Part shown: piece by piece, positions 51,683 to 59,240 of the stretch
How positions within the stretch are numbered: position 1 is the first letter of the stretch
Layout: each line of letters begins with the position of its first letter
Assembly: GCF_000276805.1 (NCBI RefSeq)
Contig: NZ_AKXQ01000008.1
Span: forward strand, 62,001-126,000
DNA length: 64,000 nt
Reading direction: 5' to 3'
Source: Moritella dasanensis ArB 0140
Lineage (GTDB): Bacteria > Pseudomonadota > Gammaproteobacteria > Enterobacterales > Moritellaceae
Program-made: the position numbers and the translations under genes
The notes under the pieces: generated by a model
What the model was told of the DNA's origin: nothing
The model's database searches: none
The model's input: only the letters and a program-made list of their open reading frames with translations

Positions 51683-51938
51683 ATTAAAAACTGAGCTTAA
51701 GCAGCTGATTATTGCTGAGTTAGACCTTGAAGATATTACCGTCGCAGATATTAATGACGCGGATGCATTATTCGTTGAAGGTTTAGGTTTAGACAGTATC
51801 GATGCTCTTGAATTAGGCTTGATCCTGAAAAAACATTACAACATCAAAATCGATGCAAATTCAGAAGAAATCAAACAACATTTTTCATCGATTAATGCAT
51901 TAAGTGCATTCATTACTCAGACTCGTACAACGGCTTAA
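51675..51938 (+). CDS. apeE: Acyl carrier protein ApeE
   Basis: An 87-residue acyl carrier protein. Ser41 in GLDSIDALELG is the phosphopantetheine site, within the usual four-helix layout. The ATG at 51675 overlaps the apeD stop and has AGGAAC upstream; a longer reading in this frame lies inside apeD. APE clusters carry two ACPs, one for the aryl starter and one for extension; which is which cannot be read here. Confidence 0.93.
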   Translation: MTELKTELKQLIIAELDLEDITVADINDADALFVEGLGLDSIDALELGLILKKHYNIKIDANSEEIKQHFSSINALSAFITQTRTTA

Positions 51939-51951
51939 TTAAGGATTTTCC

Positions 51952-52203
51952 ATGCAATCTAGAGAACACATCTACCAAACATTAGCCGACATCTTAGTTG
52001 AAGAGTTTGAAATCGAAGCCGACGATATTAATATGAGTGCCAATCTTTATACAGATTTAGACTTAGACAGTATCGATGCGATTGATTTAGTGATTAAACT
52101 ACGTGACATTACTAACGAAAAAATTGAACCTGAAGTGTTCAAATTAGTGCGTACAGTAGAAGACGTAGTGAACGAAATTGAAAAACTAACGACAGCAAAA
52201 TAA
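51952..52203 (+). CDS. apeF: Acyl carrier protein ApeF
   Basis: The second ACP of the cluster, 83 residues, with Ser40 in DLDSIDAIDLVIKL as phosphopantetheine site. AAGGAT stands about 7 nt before the ATG. Only 13 bp after apeE. It is more acidic than ApeE and closer to fatty-acid-type ACPs in its second helix. Confidence 0.93.
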   Translation: MQSREHIYQTLADILVEEFEIEADDINMSANLYTDLDLDSIDAIDLVIKLRDITNEKIEPEVFKLVRTVEDVVNEIEKLTTAK

Positions 52204-52275
52204 TCACCACCTGCTTAGTTCATCAAGATATTACATGTTGAAGACGCTATGTATTAAAATAATGTTGAAAATACA

Positions 52276-52872
52276 ATGCTAAAGAAAGTAGTGACGGTGC
52301 TGTTGGGATTATGCTTATTACTGTATCCCTTTGCGGTTTATTTAGGGCTCAATTATGTGAGTCCTTTTTGGCTTGCGCTGGGTTTATTAACCTTGTTGCT
52401 ATCGCGTTTAGTGATGTTACGCGGGGTATTAAATAAAATGCCTTGGCTGTTGCCTGCAACCGCGTTAGGGGGCTTAGCAATTGTCACCTCGTTATTTACG
52501 GATTCAGTGATTGGTTTTAAGTTATATCCGTTGATGGTCAACTTTGCCATGCTCGCGGTATTTGCTTATTCTTACCTGAAACCACCTACTGTGATTGAAA
52601 CTTTCGCGCGTCTACAAGATCCGAATTTACCCGATCATGCATTGAGTTACATCCGTAAAGTGACCTTGGTGTGGTGTGGTTTTTTCATCATTAACGCCAG
52701 TATTTCATTGTATACCGCGCTGTATAGCAGCTTCAAAGTGTGGACGCTGTACAACGGTTTTATTGCTTATATTTTGATTGGTAGTTTAGCTGGTATTGAG
52801 TTTATCGTGCGCTTGTTTGTACAGCGTCGAGCTGCGCAACTTGAAAAGCCTGCAGAAAGGAAGTGTAAGTAA
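52276..52872 (+). CDS. apeG: COG4648 membrane protein ApeG
   Basis: Inner-membrane protein of 198 residues with about five or six helices and no enzymatic motif. This family is a constant part of aryl polyene clusters, between the ACPs and the ligase. Its role is not established; help in membrane assembly or export is assumed. The stop overlaps the apeH ATG by one base. The start at 52276 is plausible, but the ribosome-binding site is weak. Confidence 0.82.
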   Translation: MLKKVVTVLLGLCLLLYPFAVYLGLNYVSPFWLALGLLTLLLSRLVMLRGVLNKMPWLLPATALGGLAIVTSLFTDSVIGFKLYPLMVNFAMLAVFAYSYLKPPTVIETFARLQDPNLPDHALSYIRKVTLVWCGFFIINASISLYTALYSSFKVWTLYNGFIAYILIGSLAGIEFIVRLFVQRRAAQLEKPAERKCK

Positions 52873-54326
52873 TGACTAAACCAGCGTTAAACCAGCGAGA
52901 CATTTGTTTTTATATCAATGAACGCGCTGTGAGTTTTAAGCAGTTTAGTGCTGATATTAATCATGCTCGTTTCGGTATCGTGCAAAGTGATGCTGACAGT
53001 GTATTGCTGTTTCATCAATCAAGTTATGACTTTGCGGTGGGCTTTTTTGCCTTAGCACTCGAAGGTCGCCACATCGTGATGCCACCGAATGCACAGCAGC
53101 AAACGCTCATGCATATCGCGGGGCAATGTCAGGCTACCTTAGGTGATATCAAGGTCGATGGTCTGGATGCGATTGATACGAATGGTGCGGCCTCTAATAG
53201 TAATAGTAATAGTAGTAATACCAGCAACAATGATTCAGACGTACCGGTTGATGCATTATCAAGTAGAGCTGATCTGTTTACGCCATTAGATTGTCAAATT
53301 ACCTTTTTCACCTCGGGCTCGACAGGGCAACATAAACCGATTGTGAAACAGTTTAGTCAGCTTAACTGCGAAGTCGATGTACTGATTAAAACCTTCAAGG
53401 CACGTTTAGCTGCAACGCAATTACTCGTGAGTACCGTTTCTCATCAGCATATCTACGGGCTGTTATTTAAACTGTTTCTACCGTTGAAATCTGGCTTAGC
53501 CATTGTTAATGATACCTTTGAATACCCAGAACATATTAGCCAGTGTTTGACACAAGGGTTAGATGAAGAACAAGATCAAGATATAGATAAAAACGCCACT
53601 GATAACAGTAAGCAAACGGCGTTATTAATTTCTAGTCCTGCGCACCTTAAACGCCTGAGTTTAGACAATGTATTGATGACGAACAAAGCGCAATTACAAG
53701 GTGTGTTTAGTTCGGGCGGACCCTTACCATTTACAGTAGCGCAGCTGTTATTTAGCCAGTTAGGACAAGCGCCCATCGAAGTCTTTGGTAGTACCGAAAC
53801 TGGTGGGATTGCATGGCGACAGTGTCAGGAATCAAGCCCAAGTGCATGGCGTGTTTTCCCTGATATCAGTTATCGAGTGATGGCTGACACGGCACAACTG
53901 GTATTAACATCGCCGTATATTGCGGGTGATGATTACGTTACGGAAGATCGCGTAGAGCGTATTGATGACCAACATTTTACTATGTTAGGCCGCGCTGACC
54001 GCACCATTAAACATGAAGAAAAACGCATTAACCTCGATCACATGGAACGTTGTTTACAGCAGCATGCGTTGGTTAATGAAGTGCGAGTTATAGTCCTTGA
54101 TGGCGAGAAAAAACAAGTATTAGCAGCCGTTATTGAATTGACCGAAGCAGGGCAAGCATTGCTGCAGCAACAAAGTAAAAAATTATTAAATGATCGCTTA
54201 AAACAGCATTTACTCGGTGAATTTGAACGTATCTGTTTACCTAAAAAATGGCGTTATCCAGACATTATGCCGTTTAACTCTCAAGGTAAATTAGTGATTA
54301 AAGAATTGGAGAAATTGTTTGACTGA
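52872..54326 (+). CDS. apeH: Aryl acyl-ACP ligase ApeH
   Basis: Adenylate-forming enzyme (484 residues) that activates the aromatic starter acid and loads it on an ACP. The P-loop is TFFTSGSTGQHKPIVK (about 147-162). EVFGSTETGGIAWR and the C-terminal GRADRTIKHEEKRINLDHME contain the adenylate-binding and hinge residues, and FNSQGKLVIKEL holds the catalytic Lys. A Ser/Asn-rich insert (SNSNSNSSNTSNN, about 110-122) from trinucleotide repeats at 53193-53220 is probably a surface loop. Followed by an overlapping apeI. Confidence 0.9.
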   Translation: MTKPALNQRDICFYINERAVSFKQFSADINHARFGIVQSDADSVLLFHQSSYDFAVGFFALALEGRHIVMPPNAQQQTLMHIAGQCQATLGDIKVDGLDAIDTNGAASNSNSNSSNTSNNDSDVPVDALSSRADLFTPLDCQITFFTSGSTGQHKPIVKQFSQLNCEVDVLIKTFKARLAATQLLVSTVSHQHIYGLLFKLFLPLKSGLAIVNDTFEYPEHISQCLTQGLDEEQDQDIDKNATDNSKQTALLISSPAHLKRLSLDNVLMTNKAQLQGVFSSGGPLPFTVAQLLFSQLGQAPIEVFGSTETGGIAWRQCQESSPSAWRVFPDISYRVMADTAQLVLTSPYIAGDDYVTEDRVERIDDQHFTMLGRADRTIKHEEKRINLDHMERCLQQHALVNEVRVIVLDGEKKQVLAAVIELTEAGQALLQQQSKKLLNDRLKQHLLGEFERICLPKKWRYPDIMPFNSQGKLVIKELEKLFD

Positions 54327-54750
54327 ATTAGTAAAAGTGGATGCAGACGTTGTTAACACCGAGATCTTGAGTACTGAAAATCTTGATGATACGGTGGTAT
54401 TAACGCTACATATCCCGACAAACTTGGACTATTTTAAAGGCCACTTTGATCAAGCGCCAATTTTAGCGGGTGTGGTGCAACTGCACTGGGCTGCTGAGTA
54501 CGCAAAACAGTATCTGAATATGGCTACGACTGATGTCATGGATATACAAGTACTGAAGTTTCAGGAAATGATCTTACCGGGTCATGAAGTCGTGCTGACA
54601 CTGACTAAAAAATCCACCGAGAAAGTACTCTTTAGTTATAAATCGATAATGCCAAACGGTGATGTGAAATCGCATTCATCCGGGCGCCTTATTTTTGCTA
54701 CCGCTGAGTGCATTAATATATCAGCAGGCAGTAAGGCCGGTGAGGCGTGA
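54319..54750 (+). CDS. apeI: Hotdog-fold dehydratase ApeI
   Basis: A 143-residue FabA/FabZ-like 3-hydroxyacyl-ACP dehydratase of the aryl polyene type. Hotdog blocks are NLDYFKGHFDQAPILAGVVQLHWA (with the His of the catalytic site) and QVLKFQEMILPGHEVVLTL. Start codon TTG at 54319 with GGAGA upstream, overlapping apeH by 8 bp. The second dehydratase, ApeP, is at the end of the cluster; the pair act together in known APE systems. Confidence 0.87.
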   Translation: MTELVKVDADVVNTEILSTENLDDTVVLTLHIPTNLDYFKGHFDQAPILAGVVQLHWAAEYAKQYLNMATTDVMDIQVLKFQEMILPGHEVVLTLTKKSTEKVLFSYKSIMPNGDVKSHSSGRLIFATAECINISAGSKAGEA

Positions 54751-55484
54751 GTTATTGTATTGTCATTCCGAATTATAATCACACAGTGGTGATTGATAAG
54801 CTGTTAGGCGATTTAGGGGCATATAACTTAGCTGTGATCATGGTGAATGATGGCAGTGATGCTGACAGCGCTGCATTTATGCAAACCTTAGCGGATAAGT
54901 ACGATTATCTCACGCTGGTCAATCATCGTCATAATCAGGGCAAGGGTGCGGCAGTTCAAACGGGTTTAAGATGTGCTAATGGGTTGGGCTTTAGCCATGC
55001 TATCCAAGTCGATGCCGACGGACAGCATGATATTACTGATATCAACAAGCTGGTGGCCTTATCACAGGCGCAGCCGCATAAACTGATCAGTGGCCAGCCT
55101 ATTTATAATGAATCAGTTCCCAAACATCGTTATTACGCTCGATACCTAACCCATGTTTGGGTATGGATTGAAACGCTGTCATTCGATATTAAAGATACCA
55201 TGTGTGGTTTTCGTGTTTACCCACTGGCTGAGACCTTAGGTTTGTTAGCTAAAAATAATAATATTGGTCAATACATGGCGTTTGATACCGAGATTATGGT
55301 GCGGTTATATTGGGACGGCGTAACAACCACTTTCTTACCAACTAAGGTAAACTACCCTGAAAATGGTGTGTCACACTTCCGCTTATGGGAAGACAACGTG
55401 GCGATTTCATGGATGCACACGCGTTTGGTATTCGGCATGTTGAAACGCTTACCGCAGTTATTATGTCGTAAATTAAGGACGTAA
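54747..55484 (+). CDS. Family 2 glycosyltransferase (ApeJ N-terminal half)
   Basis: A GT-A fold glycosyltransferase of 245 residues: CIVIPNYNHTVVIDKLL, VNDGSDADS (nucleotide-sugar site), HRHNQGKGAAVQTGL, and the metal motif VDADGQHD. In E. coli-type APE clusters one bifunctional protein, ApeJ, joins this domain to an LpxL-like acyltransferase. Here the two are separate neighbouring genes. It probably helps attach the polyene to a glycolipid anchor. Start GTG at 54747 overlaps the apeI stop (GTGA). Confidence 0.85.
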   Translation: MSYCIVIPNYNHTVVIDKLLGDLGAYNLAVIMVNDGSDADSAAFMQTLADKYDYLTLVNHRHNQGKGAAVQTGLRCANGLGFSHAIQVDADGQHDITDINKLVALSQAQPHKLISGQPIYNESVPKHRYYARYLTHVWVWIETLSFDIKDTMCGFRVYPLAETLGLLAKNNNIGQYMAFDTEIMVRLYWDGVTTTFLPTKVNYPENGVSHFRLWEDNVAISWMHTRLVFGMLKRLPQLLCRKLRT

Positions 55485-55538
55485 ATTAAGCGCCTGATTT
55501 AGGACGTAATTTAGAGCATTATTAGGAACAAGCACAAT

Positions 55539-56495
55539 ATGACTACCACAGTTCATTGGTCAAAAATGCAAGAACGCGGCACCTACTTAGGGATGAAGAT
55601 CCTGCTTTTGTGTTATGCAATTTTAGGTCGTAAAGGTTTATCTATTATTCTGTATCCGGTGATTGTGTACTTGTATTTCACTGGTGGTGAAAGCAAAAAA
55701 GCATCATTAAATTATTTAGGCAAAATTGCTGAGCGTAAAGGTTGGGCTAAGCGACCGGGTCATCGCGAAGGCATCAAGCATTTCTATACGTTTGCGCAAG
55801 GTGCATTTGATAAGATCGATGCTTGGACAGGCAAGATCACCATGGACCAAGTTAATTATAACTATGATGATAAATTTAGGAAGTTACTTGAAGAAGAGCA
55901 GGGCGCGGTATTTATTGGCTCGCACCTGGGTAATTTAGAAGTATGCCGAACCTTAAGTGTCGGTAAATATAAGACCCGTATTAATGTTTTGGTATTTACT
56001 CATCACGCAGTTGAATTTAATAAGATAATGCAAAAGATTAACCCCAATGTGAACGTCAATTTTATTCAAGTAAAAGACGTCGGTGTTGATCTGGCTATTT
56101 TATTAAAACAGCGTGTTGAAGCGGGTGAGAAAGTAGTTATTGTTGGTGATAGAACGAGCACCACAAGCCCAGGTCGCGTGGTTTATGCCGACTTTTTAGG
56201 TCAGAAAGCACCGTTCTCACAAGGACCATTTATTTTAGCATCGTTACTTGAATGTCCGGTGTATTACCTGTTTTGTTTAAAAGACGGTGAAAGATATAAT
56301 CTGATTTTCGAACATGTAGCAGACCAATTAAAGTTTGCCCGTAAAACCAGACAAGCCGAGATAGGCGAATTAATTAATCAGTATGCACAAAGGTTAGAAC
56401 ACTTTTGTCTGCAGTACCCGTATCAATGGTTTAACTTTTTTGATTTTTGGCAAGAAGACCATAAAGTCGACCGTAAGCACAGTTTGGAGAAGTAA
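55539..56495 (+). CDS. LpxL-like acyltransferase (ApeJ C-terminal half)
   Basis: A 318-residue lipid A-type lauroyl/myristoyl acyltransferase family protein. The catalytic H-x4-E motif is SHLGNLEVCR (about 128-137). GDRTSTTSPGRVVYADFLGQKAPFSQGPFILASLL is the second conserved block. An N-terminal hydrophobic segment (LLLCYAILGRKGLSIILYPVIVYLYF) anchors it. As the partner of the glycosyltransferase before it, it fits the split ApeJ and may transfer the polyene acyl chain to a lipid. It abuts the ammonia-lyase gene with zero spacing. Confidence 0.86.
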   Translation: MTTTVHWSKMQERGTYLGMKILLLCYAILGRKGLSIILYPVIVYLYFTGGESKKASLNYLGKIAERKGWAKRPGHREGIKHFYTFAQGAFDKIDAWTGKITMDQVNYNYDDKFRKLLEEEQGAVFIGSHLGNLEVCRTLSVGKYKTRINVLVFTHHAVEFNKIMQKINPNVNVNFIQVKDVGVDLAILLKQRVEAGEKVVIVGDRTSTTSPGRVVYADFLGQKAPFSQGPFILASLLECPVYYLFCLKDGERYNLIFEHVADQLKFARKTRQAEIGELINQYAQRLEHFCLQYPYQWFNFFDFWQEDHKVDRKHSLEK

Positions 56496-58043
56496 GTGGC
56501 TAACATGAAAGAAACAATTAAGTTTGGCGAATCACGTTTAACAATTGAAGATATCGTTGCAATCGCAAAGCAAGAAAAGCATGTCAGTATCAGTAACGCG
56601 CCGGAATTAACCAATAAGATTGATTCAGCGCTGGCCTTCTTAGATAGTCTATTAAAAGAAGACGGCGTTATTTATGGCGTGACCACAGGTTATGGCGATT
56701 CAGTTACCGTTAAAGTACCGCTTAATTTAGTCCATGAATTGCCATTACATCTTACCCGTTTTCACGGTTGTGGTTTAGGTCAGTTATTCAGTGTTGCTGA
56801 AGGCCGCGCCGTGTTAGCGACGCGTCTGACTTCGTTAGCACAAGGCTATTCTGGCGTAAGTTGGGAAATGTTGCATTTATTAGCAGCCTATCTAGAACAC
56901 GATATTATTCCGGCGATCCCACAGGAAGGCTCAGTAGGTGCAAGTGGTGATTTGACACCACTTTCTTATGTCGCTGGCGCATTAATTGGCGAACGTGATG
57001 TGTATTACCAAGACAAGATCCGCAACAGTGGTGAGGTGATGCGCGAGGTGGGTTTAACGCCGTTGGTATTGCGACCTAAAGAAGGCTTAGCGATCATGAA
57101 CGGCACTGCAGTCATGACGGCGATTGCTTGTTTGGCGTTTGATCGTGCTAATTATGCAACCAAACTGGCAGCGCGTATTACTGCGATGGCGAGTCTGTCT
57201 ATCCAAGGTAATAGCCATCATTTCGATGAGATCTTATTCTCGGTGAAACCGCATCCAGGCCAGCAACAAGTGGCCACTTGGATCCGTAATGATTTAAATC
57301 ACGCAGAACATCCGCGTAATGCCGACCGCTTACAAGATCGTTATTCGATTCGTTGTGCACCACATGTTATTGGCGTGCTACAAGATTCACTGCCGTTCTT
57401 CCGTCAAATGATTGAGAACGAGCTGAACTCTGCTAACGATAACCCGATTATTGATGGTCAAGGTGAGCACGTACTACACGGTGGGCATTTCTACGGTGGT
57501 CATATCGCGATGGCGATGGACAGTATGAAAACTGCGGTGGCTAATTTAGCCGACCTTGCTGATCGTCAGTTAGCCTCGTTGGTTGATACTAAATACAACA
57601 ACGGCTTACCATCAAACTTATCCATGAGCAGTGAAGAACGTCGTTACATTAACCACGGTTTCAAAGCCATGCAGATTGGCGCGTCAGCTTATACAGCCGA
57701 AGCATTGAAACAAACGATGCCAGCGAGTGTGTTCTCACGTTCTACCGAATGTCATAACCAAGACAAAGTCAGCATGGGTACAATCGCCTCGCGTGATGCA
57801 ATGCGGGTTTTACAGTTGACAGAGCAAGTGTTGGCAACGACATTGTTAGCGACAGTACAAGGTTTACGTATTCGTATTGAACGTCAAGAATTAGACTTAA
57901 CCAGCTTACCAACAGCAGTTCAAGACATGTATAACGACATTTGCAGCTTCTTTGAACCGTTAGTAGAAGACCGACCAATGGAAAGCCTATTACGCTTTAC
58001 CATTGATGCGATCCAAACCCAACGCTGGGCGCTGTACCAATAA
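56496..58043 (+). CDS. MIO-type aromatic amino acid ammonia-lyase
   Basis: A 515-residue member of the histidine/phenylalanine/tyrosine ammonia-lyase superfamily. The Ala149-Ser150-Gly151 triad (GASGDLTPLSYVAGAL) cyclises to the MIO prosthetic group. The catalytic Tyr loop is YGVTTGYGDS, and NDNPII and the C-terminal CHNQDKVSMG blocks are intact. The substrate-selectivity pair is Phe89-His90 (RFHGCGLG), unlike the His-Leu of Rhodobacter tyrosine lyase or the Ser-His of histidine lyase. Within an APE operon it most likely makes the cinnamate or coumarate starter. GTG start with GGAG 6 nt before it, directly after the acyltransferase stop. Confidence 0.9.
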   Translation: MANMKETIKFGESRLTIEDIVAIAKQEKHVSISNAPELTNKIDSALAFLDSLLKEDGVIYGVTTGYGDSVTVKVPLNLVHELPLHLTRFHGCGLGQLFSVAEGRAVLATRLTSLAQGYSGVSWEMLHLLAAYLEHDIIPAIPQEGSVGASGDLTPLSYVAGALIGERDVYYQDKIRNSGEVMREVGLTPLVLRPKEGLAIMNGTAVMTAIACLAFDRANYATKLAARITAMASLSIQGNSHHFDEILFSVKPHPGQQQVATWIRNDLNHAEHPRNADRLQDRYSIRCAPHVIGVLQDSLPFFRQMIENELNSANDNPIIDGQGEHVLHGGHFYGGHIAMAMDSMKTAVANLADLADRQLASLVDTKYNNGLPSNLSMSSEERRYINHGFKAMQIGASAYTAEALKQTMPASVFSRSTECHNQDKVSMGTIASRDAMRVLQLTEQVLATTLLATVQGLRIRIERQELDLTSLPTAVQDMYNDICSFFEPLVEDRPMESLLRFTIDAIQTQRWALYQ

Positions 58044-58117
58044 GAGCTGTAAGAGTAATAGGCAATAAAATCACCAAGGCCGACAACACGATCGTATGCA
58101 TAAGGAAGTAGAATAAA

Positions 58118-58546
58118 ATGAGTAAAAACAGTTTATTATCAGAATCCGTTATTATTGATGTACCGTTTCATGATTGCGATCCGATGAATGTTGTCTGGCA
58201 CGGTAATTATGCCCGTTACTTTGAAGTAGCGCGCAGTGCGCTATTACGTAAAATGAATTACGATTATGAAGATATGAGTAAATCAGGTTACATGTGGCCG
58301 ATTGTCGATATGCGAGTTAAGTATATTGCGTCTGCGCGTTATGCTCAAAAGATTAAAGTTGATGCGCACTTGGTTGAAGTGGAATCAAGACTGAAAATGG
58401 AATACATAGTTACTTGTTTAGAGACGGGTAAGAAGTTAACCAAAGCATCCACGATCCAGTTAGCGGTAGACTTAGAAACCCAAGAACTACAATACGTCAC
58501 ACCAGCTGCTTTTACTGACAAACTGCACGGTGAATTGAATGCCTAA
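58118..58546 (+). CDS. apeK: Hotdog thioesterase ApeK
   Basis: A 142-residue 4-hydroxybenzoyl-CoA thioesterase/YbgC-type hotdog protein. The catalytic Asp is in FHDCDPMNVVWHGNYARYFE (about 17-36). In the cluster it may release the finished polyene or correct wrongly loaded ACP. AAGGAAGTAG lies before the ATG; a 74-bp gap separates it from the ammonia-lyase gene. Overlaps apeL by 8 bp. Confidence 0.88.
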   Translation: MSKNSLLSESVIIDVPFHDCDPMNVVWHGNYARYFEVARSALLRKMNYDYEDMSKSGYMWPIVDMRVKYIASARYAQKIKVDAHLVEVESRLKMEYIVTCLETGKKLTKASTIQLAVDLETQELQYVTPAAFTDKLHGELNA

Positions 58547-59240
58547 TTGGATGCCTCGCAGGATGTCTAGTCCGGTGCCAAGTTCGGTATACAGTTGGTT
58601 ACGACTACTGCTGTTAATGTCGTTGGCCGGTAATGTATTTGCTGGTGATGATGTTAGCACTGCAAACTCAGGTCAAATACCACAGCCTGCTGCGCCACAG
58701 GATTTATTAGCGCAGTTTAAACCATTGACGATCGCCAGTGGCACGTTTGTGCAAAACAAGTATTTCACTGTGCTGAACAATCCAGTGACTTCTACGGGTG
58801 AACTGTATTTAGATCAAGCCTTAGGGTTTGTTTGGCATACCAGTAAACCGATTGCATCGACCATGATCCTAAAAGATGATGGGCTTTTTGCCATAGATCA
58901 TCGTCAACAGCAGACCAAAATCAATAATGCCACACCGATTGCGACGGTACTCATGGGTGCTTTGTCTGGCGATCTAACTGCATTAGAAAGTCAATTTAGC
59001 CTAGCTGCATCATTATCCAAAAACGTATCATCCACAAAAATGGCATCTACCAGCCAAACCTGTATTGAGCTGACACCAAAAGACGACACTATCGCTAAAG
59101 TGATGCGCGTTATTAAATTGTGCGGCGGTGATACGGTTGAGCATTTAGTGCTGTTTGAAACATCCGGTAATCGTACCGAGATTGAACTGAGTTTGACTGC
59201 GGTTGCTGAACTGCCAAAGGCCATCCGTGAGCAACTCTAG
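58539..59240 (+). CDS. apeL: LolA-like periplasmic carrier ApeL
   Basis: A 233-residue exported protein with a signal peptide (WLRLLLLMSLAGNVFAG). A LolA-type half-barrel follows (LAQFKPLTIASGTFVQNKYF, GELYLDQALGFVWHTSKPIASTMIL). LolA relatives carry lipidated cargo from the inner to the outer membrane; here the polyene-lipid is the presumed cargo, delivered by the MMPL exporter encoded next. The first ATG (58539) overlaps apeK; later in-frame ATGs are possible starts. Confidence 0.85.
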   Translation: MPNWMPRRMSSPVPSSVYSWLRLLLLMSLAGNVFAGDDVSTANSGQIPQPAAPQDLLAQFKPLTIASGTFVQNKYFTVLNNPVTSTGELYLDQALGFVWHTSKPIASTMILKDDGLFAIDHRQQQTKINNATPIATVLMGALSGDLTALESQFSLAASLSKNVSSTKMASTSQTCIELTPKDDTIAKVMRVIKLCGGDTVEHLVLFETSGNRTEIELSLTAVAELPKAIREQL

